A DNA stretch of 64,000 nucleotides from Gemmatimonadales bacterium (GTDB taxonomy: Bacteria > Gemmatimonadota > Gemmatimonadetes > Gemmatimonadales > GWC2-71-9), in assembly GCA_041390145.1 (NCBI GenBank), contig JAWKQM010000011.1:83986-147985 (forward strand), read 5' to 3'. The first letter of the stretch is position 1. Every line of letters begins with the position of its first letter. Positions 1-7,710 of the stretch are shown piece by piece. A model generated the notes under the pieces. That model had not been told where the DNA came from, did no database searches, and saw nothing but the letters and a program-made list of their open reading frames with translations. A program made the position numbers and the translations under genes.

Positions 1-344
1 TCCCGTGTGGCGCGGGATCCGGGCTTTTCGGACTCGAGCAGTTGAGGGGCAACAGAAGCCATGGTGCCTCCAGAATGGCACTTGCTTGACGTATAGCAAG
101 TTGGCGAAATGGGGCCCAAAATACAAGCTCCCGTGGTAACTGCTGCTCAACGACAAGCTCCTGCGGTACCAGCTTGTTGACGCGAAGACGCGAAGCGGCG
201 CGAAGGTACCGCTCGGAGCCAGCGGCCAAGCGGCCGCTGGGACTGGGAGCGCAACGGCACAACGTCTTGCACCCGTTGCACTTGCCTGTGGACCCCGGCG
301 TTCTCCGGGGTGACGGGACCCCAACCCTCATCCCCCCGCTGCCC
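1..344. other. Leading stretch without a recognisable gene
   Basis: No convincing coding region is seen before the end of the polymerase gene at 345. Open frames here lack any recognisable protein family and lie over the antisense of dinB. The stretch is less GC-rich than its surroundings around 60-130 and contains the imperfect 30-bp tandem repeat at 123-182. The right edge is rich in CTGCCCCG-type octamers that run into the 3' end of dinB. Confidence 0.5.
123..182. repeat. Imperfect 30-bp tandem repeat with a small palindrome
   Basis: Two adjacent 30-bp units start with ACAAGCTCC and share GGTAAC/GGTACC and a CAACG/GACG-type end. The second unit also contains an inverted repeat, ACAAGCT at 153-159 against AGCTTGT at 171-177, centred near GGTACC. 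The function is unknown. It lies in a non-coding stretch downstream of the minus-strand dinB operon, so it might be a remnant of a repeat element or part of a regulatory site of a gene outside the window. Confidence 0.45.
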
Positions 345-1553
345 TCACTGCCCCGCTGCCCCGCGGCCCCTCGGCTCCGCCTTTTTCACCAGGCTCCCCG
401 ATTTGGCCGCGTCGAACCCGAACCGCTCCCTGACCTGGTCCACCGCGGCAGTCAGCTGCCGGAGTTTCGTCCGTTTCGGCGCCTCGAAGAGGTCGGCCAT
501 CGGGGGCTCGGACAGGTTCGTGGCCGCAACGCCTATCAGGCGCACGCCTCGCCCGCGCTTGCGGACTTCCTCGAACGCCGTCCCCAGCAACGCGCGTGCA
601 GCCCCCACGATGTCCGCATCGAGGTCGGTGGCTGCCGGGAGGGTGTGGCTCCTCGTGATCGTGACGAAGTCGCCATGCCGGAGCTTGAGCGTCACCGTGC
701 GCGCCGCCATCCGCTCGCGCCGCAGCTGGCTCGCGACGTGTGCCGAGAGGCGCAGGAGGATCCGCGCAAGCAGTTGCGGGTCGGCCGTGTCGCGGTCGAG
801 GGTCGTCTCCCGGCTGATTGACTTCGTCTCCTGCCGGGCGCGCAGCACCCGTCCGCCGTGCCCATGTGCGCGGCGTTTCAGGTGCTTCGCCTCGGCACCG
901 ATCAGCTTTTCCAACTCCGCCACGGAACGCGCCTGGACCTGCCAGACCTCGGTCAGCCCCAGCGACGCCAGCCGTTCAGCCGTTCGCGGCCCCACCCCTG
1001 GCAGCGCCTTCAGCGGCAGGCCGGCCACGAACCCCTCCTCCCAGCCTTCCCGGACCTCCATCAATCCGCGGGGCTTGGCGGCATCGGAGGCCAGCTTGGC
1101 GATCATCCGGTTCGGGCCGACGCCGATGCTGCAGTCGAGGCCGGCCTCCGCCCGAATCGTGTCGCGGATTCGCTCTGCCACGGGCAGCAGCGACACCGGG
1201 TAGAGCCGGTCCGTCCCGGAAAAATCGAGGTAGCCCTCGTCGAGCGAGGCCATCACCACCAGGGGGGAGAACTCCTGCAGCACCCGCCGAACGGTTCGCG
1301 AGGCGCGGCGGTAGTCGTCGAAGGAGGTCTGCACGAAGGTGGCGCCGGGGCACCGCCTCGCGGCTTCGCTCGATGCCATGCCCGCCCTCACGCCGAACGC
1401 CCGCGCGCCATAGGAGGCCGACTGCACCACGCCACGTCCCTTGGGCTGTCCCCCAACGACCAGGAGGTCCACCGCGCGGAGCTCCGGGCGGAGCTGGCGG
1501 CAGACCTCCACGAAGAAGGCGTCCAGGTCGACGTGCAGGAAGCGGATGGTCAC
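345..1553 (-). CDS. dinB: DNA polymerase IV (Y-family translesion polymerase)
   Basis: The 402-residue product has the usual length of DinB. The palm begins with HVDLDAFFVEV (residues 7-17), carrying the first metal-binding Asp. The second catalytic segment is SLDEGYLDF near residue 105, with the Asp-Glu pair typical of Y-family enzymes. A helix-hairpin-helix stretch follows (LPGVGPRTAERLASLGL), then the little-finger region. The enzyme copies damaged templates with low fidelity. The gene starts 4 bp after the stop of the lipoprotein gene on the same strand, so it is probably the last gene of a four-gene transcript with an ABC transporter. That is an unusual setting for dinB, which often stands alone or under LexA control. 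No LexA box is evident in front of it. Confidence 0.95.
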   Translation of the reverse strand: MTIRFLHVDLDAFFVEVCRQLRPELRAVDLLVVGGQPKGRGVVQSASYGARAFGVRAGMASSEAARRCPGATFVQTSFDDYRRASRTVRRVLQEFSPLVVMASLDEGYLDFSGTDRLYPVSLLPVAERIRDTIRAEAGLDCSIGVGPNRMIAKLASDAAKPRGLMEVREGWEEGFVAGLPLKALPGVGPRTAERLASLGLTEVWQVQARSVAELEKLIGAEAKHLKRRAHGHGGRVLRARQETKSISRETTLDRDTADPQLLARILLRLSAHVASQLRRERMAARTVTLKLRHGDFVTITRSHTLPAATDLDADIVGAARALLGTAFEEVRKRGRGVRLIGVAATNLSEPPMADLFEAPKRTKLRQLTAAVDQVRERFGFDAAKSGSLVKKAEPRGRGAAGQ

Positions 1554-1557
1554 CGGG

Positions 1558-2547
1558 TCAAGGGAGCGTCACCGCCGCGACGCTGCCGCCCTTCACCGGC
1601 TGCCCGGTGTTGGCACCGATCGGGAAGTTCAGGTTTGCGAGATAGATCGTGTTGCCGACCCTCGTGAACTCCGCGGGAAAGCGAAGCACGTTCGCGCCGT
1701 CGGTCGGCGTGCTGGTGGCCACGATCGTGACCTCGCCGCGCGGCGAGACGCGCGCGAGGGTGTTCTGGAAGTTGGCGGTGACCCAGATGTTGTCGTCGCC
1801 GTCCACGGAGAGTCCGTCGGCGCCGATGAGCCGATCGTCCTTCACCAGGGTTGTGATGCTCTGCGGCGTCATGTCGGCGCCGACGACGAGCATGCTGATC
1901 TCACCGGTGCCCGTGTTGCCAGTATAAATGACGCCCTGGCTGTTGATGGCGATTCCGTTCACCAGGTAGCCACGGACCGGCATCGTCGTGTCGGCGGACA
2001 TCGCTGTATAGCCGGTGGCGGCGGTGGAGACGGCGCCCCCCTGCATCCCAACGTAGTACAGGTTGCCGGTCGGTCCGCCGGTAATCCAGAGATGGCCGCC
2101 GGGAGTGTCGATGGCCATCGCATTGGCGCCGGTGGCGCCCGTGGCGAACAGTGTCGCGTCCTTCCTGGCATCGAAGTCCCCGGCGCCAAGCCGGCTCGCG
2201 GCCACCCGGTAGACGACCCCGGGATCGGGGACCGCGAAGTACAGGTTGCCGTCGGCGTCGGCGGTGATGCCGAGCACCGCGGTGCCCGGCGTGGTCGGCA
2301 ACGTCCCGACGGCCGTCGGCACCGGGTTGGCCGGGTCGATCCGGTAGATGGTGCCGTCCTTCCAGTCGCAGACGTACAACTGGCCGGCGAATTGGGCGAT
2401 CCCCTCAATGGTCGAAGCGGTGTCTCCGATCGACGTCAGAATGGACAACTCCGGCGCCTGGGGCCGCGGGGGAGGCGGGGCCGCCTTCGGCTTGTCACAG
2501 GCAGGCAGGGTGAGCACCAGCAACGAAAGGGCAACGATGGTTCGCAT
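1558..2547 (-). CDS. Putative lipoprotein with NHL/SMP-30-like beta-propeller
   Basis: The 329-residue protein starts with a lipoprotein signal (LVLTLPAC, Cys at about residue 17), so it is probably anchored to a membrane facing the periplasm. After a short Pro/Ala-rich linker it shows repeated units of about 45-50 residues with patterns such as GIAQFAGQLYVCDW, GITADADGNLYFA and GLSVDGDDNIWVT. This is the signature of an NHL or SMP-30-type beta-propeller. No catalytic residues can be assigned with confidence. It lies between the ABC ATPase gene (14 bp upstream) and dinB (4 bp downstream). A binding or sensing role for the transporter is possible but is only inferred from position. Confidence 0.8.
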   Translation of the reverse strand: MRTIVALSLLVLTLPACDKPKAAPPPPRPQAPELSILTSIGDTASTIEGIAQFAGQLYVCDWKDGTIYRIDPANPVPTAVGTLPTTPGTAVLGITADADGNLYFAVPDPGVVYRVAASRLGAGDFDARKDATLFATGATGANAMAIDTPGGHLWITGGPTGNLYYVGMQGGAVSTAATGYTAMSADTTMPVRGYLVNGIAINSQGVIYTGNTGTGEISMLVVGADMTPQSITTLVKDDRLIGADGLSVDGDDNIWVTANFQNTLARVSPRGEVTIVATSTPTDGANVLRFPAEFTRVGNTIYLANLNFPIGANTGQPVKGGSVAAVTLP

Positions 2548-2561
2548 TGCACGACTCCTCC

Positions 2562-3626
2562 CTACACGAGATGGATGGCGGTCGCCTTGACGGTGACGAC
2601 GACTTCGATGCCGCTCTCGAGGCCGAGCTCCGCGGCGGAGGCGGTGGTCACCGCGGCCGTCAATGGGCGGCCGGCGTCGAGATGGACGTAACTCACCGGC
2701 CCGACCCGTTCCACGCGGCTCACGACGGCAGGGAATCGGTTCCGCGCCGAGCCGGTCATCGGTTCGCGGCTGAGCATGAGATCCTCGGGACGGAGGACGG
2801 CGTGGGCCGCGCCTTCCCGCTCCGCCACCACCTCAAACCGGAGTGGCTCGCTCTCGAACCAGGCGGCGAACGGGCCCTCGCCGCTGCCGGCTGCCTGGCG
2901 GCTGACTTCCCCCCGCAGGACCGTGCCGGTCCCGATGAACCTTGCCACGAACGCCGAATTGGGGAAGCGGAAGACCTCTTCGGGGCGGCCCAGCTGCGCA
3001 ATGCGGCCTTCCGCCAGCACGGCCACCACGTCGCCGAGGCGGAGCGCCTCGTCGAAGTCGTGGGTCACCTGGAGCGTGGTGACCTGTTCGTGGGTATGAA
3101 TCGCGCGCAGTTCGCGGCGCAGCAGATGGCGGGTGGCGGGATCGACGGCGGCGAACGGCTCGTCGAGGAGCAGAATGCTCGGCCGCGGGGCCAGCGCCCG
3201 GGCCAGCGCCACGCGCTGCGTCTCCCCGCCGCTCAGGCCGTGGATCGACCGATCCAGCAGCGGCTCGATGCCGAGCAGGGAGGCGAGTTCCCGCACCCGT
3301 TCGAGCTGCTGGGCGCCGGGGAGGTTTCCGCGGACCAGGCCATATCGGATGTTCTCGCGGACATCGAGGTGCGGAAAGAGGTGGTAGTTCTGGTACACGA
3401 AACCGACGCCGCGCCGTTCGGGGGTCACGGTCGTCACGTCCTCGCCGTGCAGGTGCACCCGGCCCCTCGCCGGCAGGACATGGCCCGCCACCGTTTCCAG
3501 CAGCGTCGTCTTGCCGGATCCCGACGGTCCGATCAGCAACCCGTACCCGCCGCTCGGCACCTCGAAGGAGATGTCCTGCAGCAGGAACTCACCGACGCGG
3601 ACGGAGAGCCCGTCGAGGCGGATCAT
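2562..3626 (-). CDS. ABC transporter ATP-binding protein, molybdate/tungstate type
   Basis: The 354-residue ATPase has Walker A GPSGSGKTT (about residues 33-41), the ABC signature LSGGETQRVALARAL and Walker B ILLLDEPFAAVD. The C-terminal 120 residues form a TOBE/Mop-like region, including SARNRFPAVVSRVE and KATAIHLV. Such a region is typical of ModC and WtpC, where it binds oxyanion or is regulated by it. The gene overlaps the permease gene by 4 bp (3623-3626), so the two subunits are translationally coupled. The likely role is energising uptake of molybdate or tungstate, though sulfate or iron relatives share this architecture. No binding-protein gene is adjacent. Confidence 0.88.
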   Translation of the reverse strand: MIRLDGLSVRVGEFLLQDISFEVPSGGYGLLIGPSGSGKTTLLETVAGHVLPARGRVHLHGEDVTTVTPERRGVGFVYQNYHLFPHLDVRENIRYGLVRGNLPGAQQLERVRELASLLGIEPLLDRSIHGLSGGETQRVALARALAPRPSILLLDEPFAAVDPATRHLLRRELRAIHTHEQVTTLQVTHDFDEALRLGDVVAVLAEGRIAQLGRPEEVFRFPNSAFVARFIGTGTVLRGEVSRQAAGSGEGPFAAWFESEPLRFEVVAEREGAAHAVLRPEDLMLSREPMTGSARNRFPAVVSRVERVGPVSYVHLDAGRPLTAAVTTASAAELGLESGIEVVVTVKATAIHLV

Positions 3627-4447
3627 CGCCGTTCCGCCGGCTGCAGGACCCGCACCAGGGCGAAGACGCCAAGCGCCACGGTCAGGAGGAGCAGGGCGGC
3701 GGGGATCGCCGCGGGGAGCCCGATAGTGGTGAAGCGATCGTAGATCAGGACGCTCGCCACCTGCGGGTTGTAGGTGAGCAGGACGATGGCGCCGAACTCG
3801 CTGACGGCCCGCGCCCAGGCGAGTACGGAGGCGGCCAGGATGCCGCGGCCGGCGAGTGGGAGCGTCACCCGCCGGAATACTACGGCCGGCGGATCACCGA
3901 GGGTGCGCGCCACCCGCTCGAGCCGGGGGTCCACCGAGCGAAACGCTTCGCGGGCGCCGCTGACGAGAATCGGCACCGAGACAAAGAGCATTCCGGCCAC
4001 GATGCCCGGAACATGGCTGACGAACTCGATGCCGAACTTCGCGAACATCCCGCCGACCGCGGAATTCCGCCCCAGAAACAGGAGGAGCGCGATGCCGGCC
4101 ACCGGATGGGGGACGACAACCGGCAGTTCCACGATCGCCTCGACGAAGCGGCGTCCGCGAAAGCTGCGGCGAGCCAGGAGATAGGCGAGCGGTACGCCGA
4201 GCAAGGCGCCGATGAGTGTCGCCGCAGTGGCCGTGCCGAGGGTCAGGCCGATGGACGCGAGCAGTTCGTGGTCGTGCAGCGCCTGGCCGAGGCTCTCGGG
4301 CGTGGCGAGGAAGAGCAGCCGGAGGAGCGGCCCCACGATGAAGAGGACGAGCAGGGCGCCCAGCGCGGACAGCGCGACCCGGCTCCATGAGAGGCGTGTC
4401 CGGATCGATGACGGGGCCCCGGAGGGCAGGCTATCTTTAGGGGTCAT
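3623..4447 (-). CDS. ABC transporter permease, molybdate/tungstate (ModB/WtpB) type
   Basis: The 274-residue protein is a binding-protein-dependent transport permease with about six hydrophobic segments. Its cytoplasmic EAA loop is visible near residues 175-215 (GAREAFRSVDPRLERVARTL, then a Gly-rich stretch), which is where the ATPase docks. The length and the neighbouring TOBE-containing ATPase fit ModB/WtpB. The start at 4447 is an ATG in front of a hydrophilic tail and the first membrane segment. The first gene of this minus-strand operon would normally be a periplasmic binding protein. Here the neighbour upstream is a divergent oxidoreductase gene. Confidence 0.88.
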   Translation of the reverse strand: MTPKDSLPSGAPSSIRTRLSWSRVALSALGALLVLFIVGPLLRLLFLATPESLGQALHDHELLASIGLTLGTATAATLIGALLGVPLAYLLARRSFRGRRFVEAIVELPVVVPHPVAGIALLLFLGRNSAVGGMFAKFGIEFVSHVPGIVAGMLFVSVPILVSGAREAFRSVDPRLERVARTLGDPPAVVFRRVTLPLAGRGILAASVLAWARAVSEFGAIVLLTYNPQVASVLIYDRFTTIGLPAAIPAALLLLTVALGVFALVRVLQPAERR

Positions 4448-4534
4448 GGCTCGCGCGTAGCGTACGCCTCCCCGGGGCTGGCGTCAACGGCGACCTGGTC
4501 GCGGCCCTATTCACTCCAACGTCGGACACTCTCG

Positions 4535-5422
4535 ATGCGCATCGCTTTTCTCGGACTCGGCGCCATCGGCACGCCGATGGCCGTCCACATCGCCAAAGCC
4601 CACGAACTCACCGTCTGGAACCGGACCGGCACAAAGGCCACCGCGTTCGCCGGCGCCCACTCCTGTGCGGTGGCCGCGACCCCGCGCGAGGCGGTGGCCG
4701 GTGCCGAGGTGGTGATCACCTGCCTCTCCACCTCCGCCGACGTCGAGGGGCTGCTCGACGGCCCCGACGGGATGCTCGCGGGGATTGGGAAGGGGGCGCT
4801 CTTTCTCGACTGCACCTCCGGCGATCCTGACACCACCCGAAAGATCGGGGCGCGGCTCGCATCGGTCGGGGTCGAGTTTGCCGATGCTCCCGTGAGCGGC
4901 GGCACCAACGGCGCCGAGGCGGGCACACTGACGGTCATGGTGGGGGGGAGCGACGCGATTTTCCAGCGCGCCCGTCCGGTCCTGGAGTGTTTTGGTCGCC
5001 GGGTCGAGCACATGGGGCCGCTCGGTGCGGGGGACGCCATGAAGGCGGTCAACAACGCACTGCTGGCGGTCAACCTCTTTGCGGTTGGCGAGGGTCTGAC
5101 CGCCCTGGTGAAGAGCGGCATCTCCGCCCAGAAGGCGGTGGAGGTCCTCAACGCCTCGAGCGGGCGGAGTTTTGTAAGTGAATACCTGGTCCCGGAGCGG
5201 GTGCTGACCCGCCTCTTTCCGGTCACCTTCCGGCTGGCGTTGCTCGACAAGGACGCACGCATCGGCGCCGAGTTCCTTGAGGGGCAGGGGGTCGCCGGTC
5301 CGGTGCTCCACCTGACGTCGGAATTGCTCGCTCAGGCGCGGGCCGCCCTCGGCGAAGAGGCCGACTACCTGGCGCCGATCCAGCTGATCGAGCGAGAGGC
5401 AGGGGTGGAGTTGCGCGGGTGA
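4535..5422 (+). CDS. NAD(P)-dependent beta-hydroxyacid dehydrogenase family protein
   Basis: The 295-residue protein starts with the Rossmann fingerprint GLGAIGTPMA (residues 7-16). It carries the substrate-binding signature of the 3-hydroxyisobutyrate dehydrogenase family, DAPVSGGTNGAEAGTL at about 120-135. A catalytic Lys sits in MKAVNNALLAVN near residue 170. Members reduce or oxidise small beta-hydroxyacids such as 3-hydroxyisobutyrate or tartronate semialdehyde, or succinic semialdehyde (glyoxylate/succinic semialdehyde reductases). The exact substrate cannot be read from the sequence. It is divergent from the ABC transporter and overlaps the following methyltransferase gene by 4 bp (GTGA), so the two form a coupled pair. 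Confidence 0.9.
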   Translation: MRIAFLGLGAIGTPMAVHIAKAHELTVWNRTGTKATAFAGAHSCAVAATPREAVAGAEVVITCLSTSADVEGLLDGPDGMLAGIGKGALFLDCTSGDPDTTRKIGARLASVGVEFADAPVSGGTNGAEAGTLTVMVGGSDAIFQRARPVLECFGRRVEHMGPLGAGDAMKAVNNALLAVNLFAVGEGLTALVKSGISAQKAVEVLNASSGRSFVSEYLVPERVLTRLFPVTFRLALLDKDARIGAEFLEGQGVAGPVLHLTSELLAQARAALGEEADYLAPIQLIEREAGVELRG

Positions 5423-6219
5423 CCGAGCCTTCCGCACAGAACCCGGGGGGCGCGCCGATCCTGGTGCTCGTCGCGCCGCAGGACATCGTCAACATCGCGA
5501 GCGCTGTCCGGCTGGCCAAGAACTTCGGCATCACCGGCATCCGCCTGGTGAACCCGGAGGTGTTCGATCCGTGGCGAATCGAGGGGATCGCCCACAACAC
5601 CGCTGATCTCGTCGCCCGCATCGAGACCTTTTCCTCGCTCTCCGACGCCCTGGCCGACACCGTCTACAGCGTGGCGCTGACCGCGCGCGGGCGCGCGGCG
5701 AAGCGGACCGTGCTGGAACCGCGCGAGGCGGCCACCGAACTGGTGGCGAGCGCGGAGGCGGGGCCGGTGGCGATGGTCTTCGGCCGCGAAGACAAGGGGC
5801 TCAGCAACGACGAACTGGATTTCTGCCGTGCCCTGGTGTCCATCCCCACCAGCGCCGAGTACACCTCGATGAACCTGGCGCAGGCCATCGGGGTGATGAG
5901 TTACGAGACGTGGCGGGTCCGGATCGGTGCCGACATTACGACCAAACCGCCCCGGCGACGGGCGGCCCCCGCCGCGGCCGACCAGATCGAGTGGCTCTTC
6001 ACCGACTGGACGCGCGCCCTCTGGGCCATCGACTTCTTCAAGACCCGCCGCCACGACCACGTGATGCGCTCGTTCCGGGAGATCATTTTCCGGGCGGGGC
6101 TCGACGGGCGGGAGGCGTCGCTGCTGCGGGCGATGGGCATCGAGGTGCGCCGCTTTCTGGAACGTGCGGGTGTGGCACCGGCCGGCGAGCCGCCCGAGGC
6201 CAACGCCGGCGAACCGTGA
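5419..6219 (+). CDS. SPOUT RNA 2'-O-methyltransferase, TrmJ-like
   Basis: The 266-residue protein begins with a GTG that overlaps the previous stop. The SpoU/TrmH fold is clear: VAPQDIVNIASAVRLAKNFG near the N-terminus, and the trefoil-knot SAM site in VFGREDKGLSNDEL and SIPTSAEYTSMNLAQA. The last two motifs are characteristic of TrmJ, which methylates the ribose at position 32 of tRNAs. A C-terminal extension of about 90 residues (from about 175) is also usual for TrmJ-like proteins. The target could be another RNA, since family members differ. Confidence 0.88.
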   Translation: MTEPSAQNPGGAPILVLVAPQDIVNIASAVRLAKNFGITGIRLVNPEVFDPWRIEGIAHNTADLVARIETFSSLSDALADTVYSVALTARGRAAKRTVLEPREAATELVASAEAGPVAMVFGREDKGLSNDELDFCRALVSIPTSAEYTSMNLAQAIGVMSYETWRVRIGADITTKPPRRRAAPAAADQIEWLFTDWTRALWAIDFFKTRRHDHVMRSFREIIFRAGLDGREASLLRAMGIEVRRFLERAGVAPAGEPPEANAGEP

Positions 6220-6422
6220 TACGGGGCCGCCGTACCACGGTTCTGGCTCGCTGAACCGGGCACGGCCGTCCACAGTCGCAATGCTCGCGGACGCGCCGGG
6301 GCGAGTTGGTAGGGGAGACGATGGCGCCGGGGGAGGTACGCACACCTCAGCGCTTCCCTCCGTCACGGGCTCCCCCGTAGATTTCCGGATCCTCGTTTCC
6401 TTTTCCTGGTGCGGAGCCATCC

Positions 6423-6908
6423 TTGAGCCGATCGACGTCGTATTGGAAGGGCAATCGGTATCCTGACTCTGCGGCGGAACCGGAGCCGAAAGCGCCGATC
6501 AAGGACCTGCCGGCCCCGGCCGCTGCGCGGTTCAAGCTGGTGCGCGAGGGCCTCCGGGCGATCCCCGGTGTGGTCGAGCACGTGAAATTCCTCGGGCCCC
6601 AGTGGCGCTGGGCGTGGGAATACACCCTCGGGAACCGAAAGCTCTGCTGGATGCATGTGATGCAGGACGGGGTGAGCGCCACCTTCACCATTTCCGATGG
6701 GGAAGAGCGGAAAGCGAGCGAATCGCGCCTGCCGGCCGCCGTGGCGCAGGCCATCACCGAGGCCCAACGCACCGGGCCGGTCCGCTGGTGCTGGCTGGCG
6801 TTCTCCGATCAGCGCCTGGCAACAGCCTTTCTCAGCTTCGCCAAGAAGAAGGCGGAGTGGATGCGCGCGGAGGCGCCGCCGGGTTCGCTCCGCCGGGCGG
6901 CTGGGTGA
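6423..6908 (+). CDS. Uncharacterised 161-residue protein
   Basis: This small, soluble-looking protein has no signal peptide or membrane segment. It begins with TTG at 6423, and no strong ribosome-binding site is seen. It has a basic N-terminus, several conserved-looking aromatic patches (WRWAWEYTL, KLCWMHVMQ, RWCWLAFSD) and a Lys-rich tail (AKKKAEWMR). The aromatic pattern resembles small DUF3788-type domains, but that is a weak impression and no function is claimed. It sits between the TrmJ gene (203-bp gap) and the complex III operon promoter and seems to be its own unit. Confidence 0.65.
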   Translation: MSRSTSYWKGNRYPDSAAEPEPKAPIKDLPAPAAARFKLVREGLRAIPGVVEHVKFLGPQWRWAWEYTLGNRKLCWMHVMQDGVSATFTISDGEERKASESRLPAAVAQAITEAQRTGPVRWCWLAFSDQRLATAFLSFAKKKAEWMRAEAPPGSLRRAAG

Positions 6909-6957
6909 GCCTGACAATCCCGAATACATTTATCGGACATTATTGCACGGCATAGGG

Positions 6958-6985
6958 TTGTGATTCGCCCTAGTGGGCATATAAT
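6958..6985 (+). promoter_or_regulatory. Candidate housekeeping promoter for the act operon
   Basis: A -35-like TTGTGA at 6958-6963 and a perfect TATAAT at 6980-6985 are separated by 16 bp, in the only AT-rich part of the gap before actA. A small palindrome, GCCC-TAGT-GGGC, fills the spacer and could bind a regulator. Further down, GTGAA/TTCAC arms (7034-7047) form another small inverted repeat between promoter and gene. Confidence 0.55.
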
Positions 6986-7090
6986 ACGGCCTGCGCGGGG
7001 CAAGGCGATTCTCTTTGCTGGACTTGCGACCTCGTGAATTGTTTCACAAACGGCAGTTCCGGTCTCCCTCCAGGATCATGGTGACGGCTC

Positions 7091-7684
7091 ATGCGTAAGC
7101 TGGCCTCGGTGTTCGGCGGAACGCTGCTCTTGACGCTGGCTGTGGCGTTTCTCGCCCGAGATGCCGCGGCTACGAGGCAGGCAGCGCCGGCCGTCAACGA
7201 CTCGCTCATTGCCCCGAACCTGACGCCCGCGGACTCGGCTGCGCTGAAGGGTCCGCGCCAGCCGATCTTCTTCCGGCACGACATTCACGCCGGGCAGTAC
7301 AAGATCAATTGCCAATACTGCCACTACTCGGTCTCGGTGTCCTCGGAGCCGGGCATCCCGAGCATGGGCACCTGCATGAACTGCCACCTGGTCATCGGCG
7401 GCACCGATTCCACGGCCAAGGTGGAGATTGCCAAGGTCCGGGAGTCCTACAACACCAGCACGCCGGTCGAGTGGAACCGGGTCTACTTCCTGGCCCGGCA
7501 TGCCCACTTTCCCCACATGCGGCACATCAACGCGATGGGTCCGAACGCCTGCGCCACGTGCCACGGCGACGTGACGCGCACGCCCCAGGTGTTCAAGGTG
7601 AACAACGTGAACAACATGGGCTTCTGCATCAACTGTCACCTGGAGCGGAACGTGTCGCGCGACTGTTCCGTCTGCCACTACTAG
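7091..7684 (+). CDS. actA: Alternative complex III pentahaem cytochrome c subunit ActA
   Basis: The 197-residue protein has an N-terminal hydrophobic signal or anchor (residues about 4-22) and exactly five CXXCH haem-binding motifs: CQYCH, CMNCH, CATCH, CINCH and CSVCH. Pentahaem ActA is one of the signature subunits of alternative complex III (ACIII), the quinol:electron-acceptor oxidoreductase that replaces the bc1 complex. ActA sits on the periplasmic side and passes electrons from ActB clusters toward the acceptor. It is the first gene of actABCDEF, 26 bp before actB. An upstream ATG at 7079 runs into a stop, so 7091 is the only sensible start. Confidence 0.95.
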   Translation: MRKLASVFGGTLLLTLAVAFLARDAAATRQAAPAVNDSLIAPNLTPADSAALKGPRQPIFFRHDIHAGQYKINCQYCHYSVSVSSEPGIPSMGTCMNCHLVIGGTDSTAKVEIAKVRESYNTSTPVEWNRVYFLARHAHFPHMRHINAMGPNACATCHGDVTRTPQVFKVNNVNNMGFCINCHLERNVSRDCSVCHY

Positions 7685-7710
7685 CGACTGCCAGGCCTCG
7701 AGGCGCAGCA

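Noticed and set aside
7309..7710. Upstream extension of the actB frame by 134 codons
   Set aside because: It lies inside actA in another frame and has no family similarity; the twin-arginine signal marks the true start at 7711.
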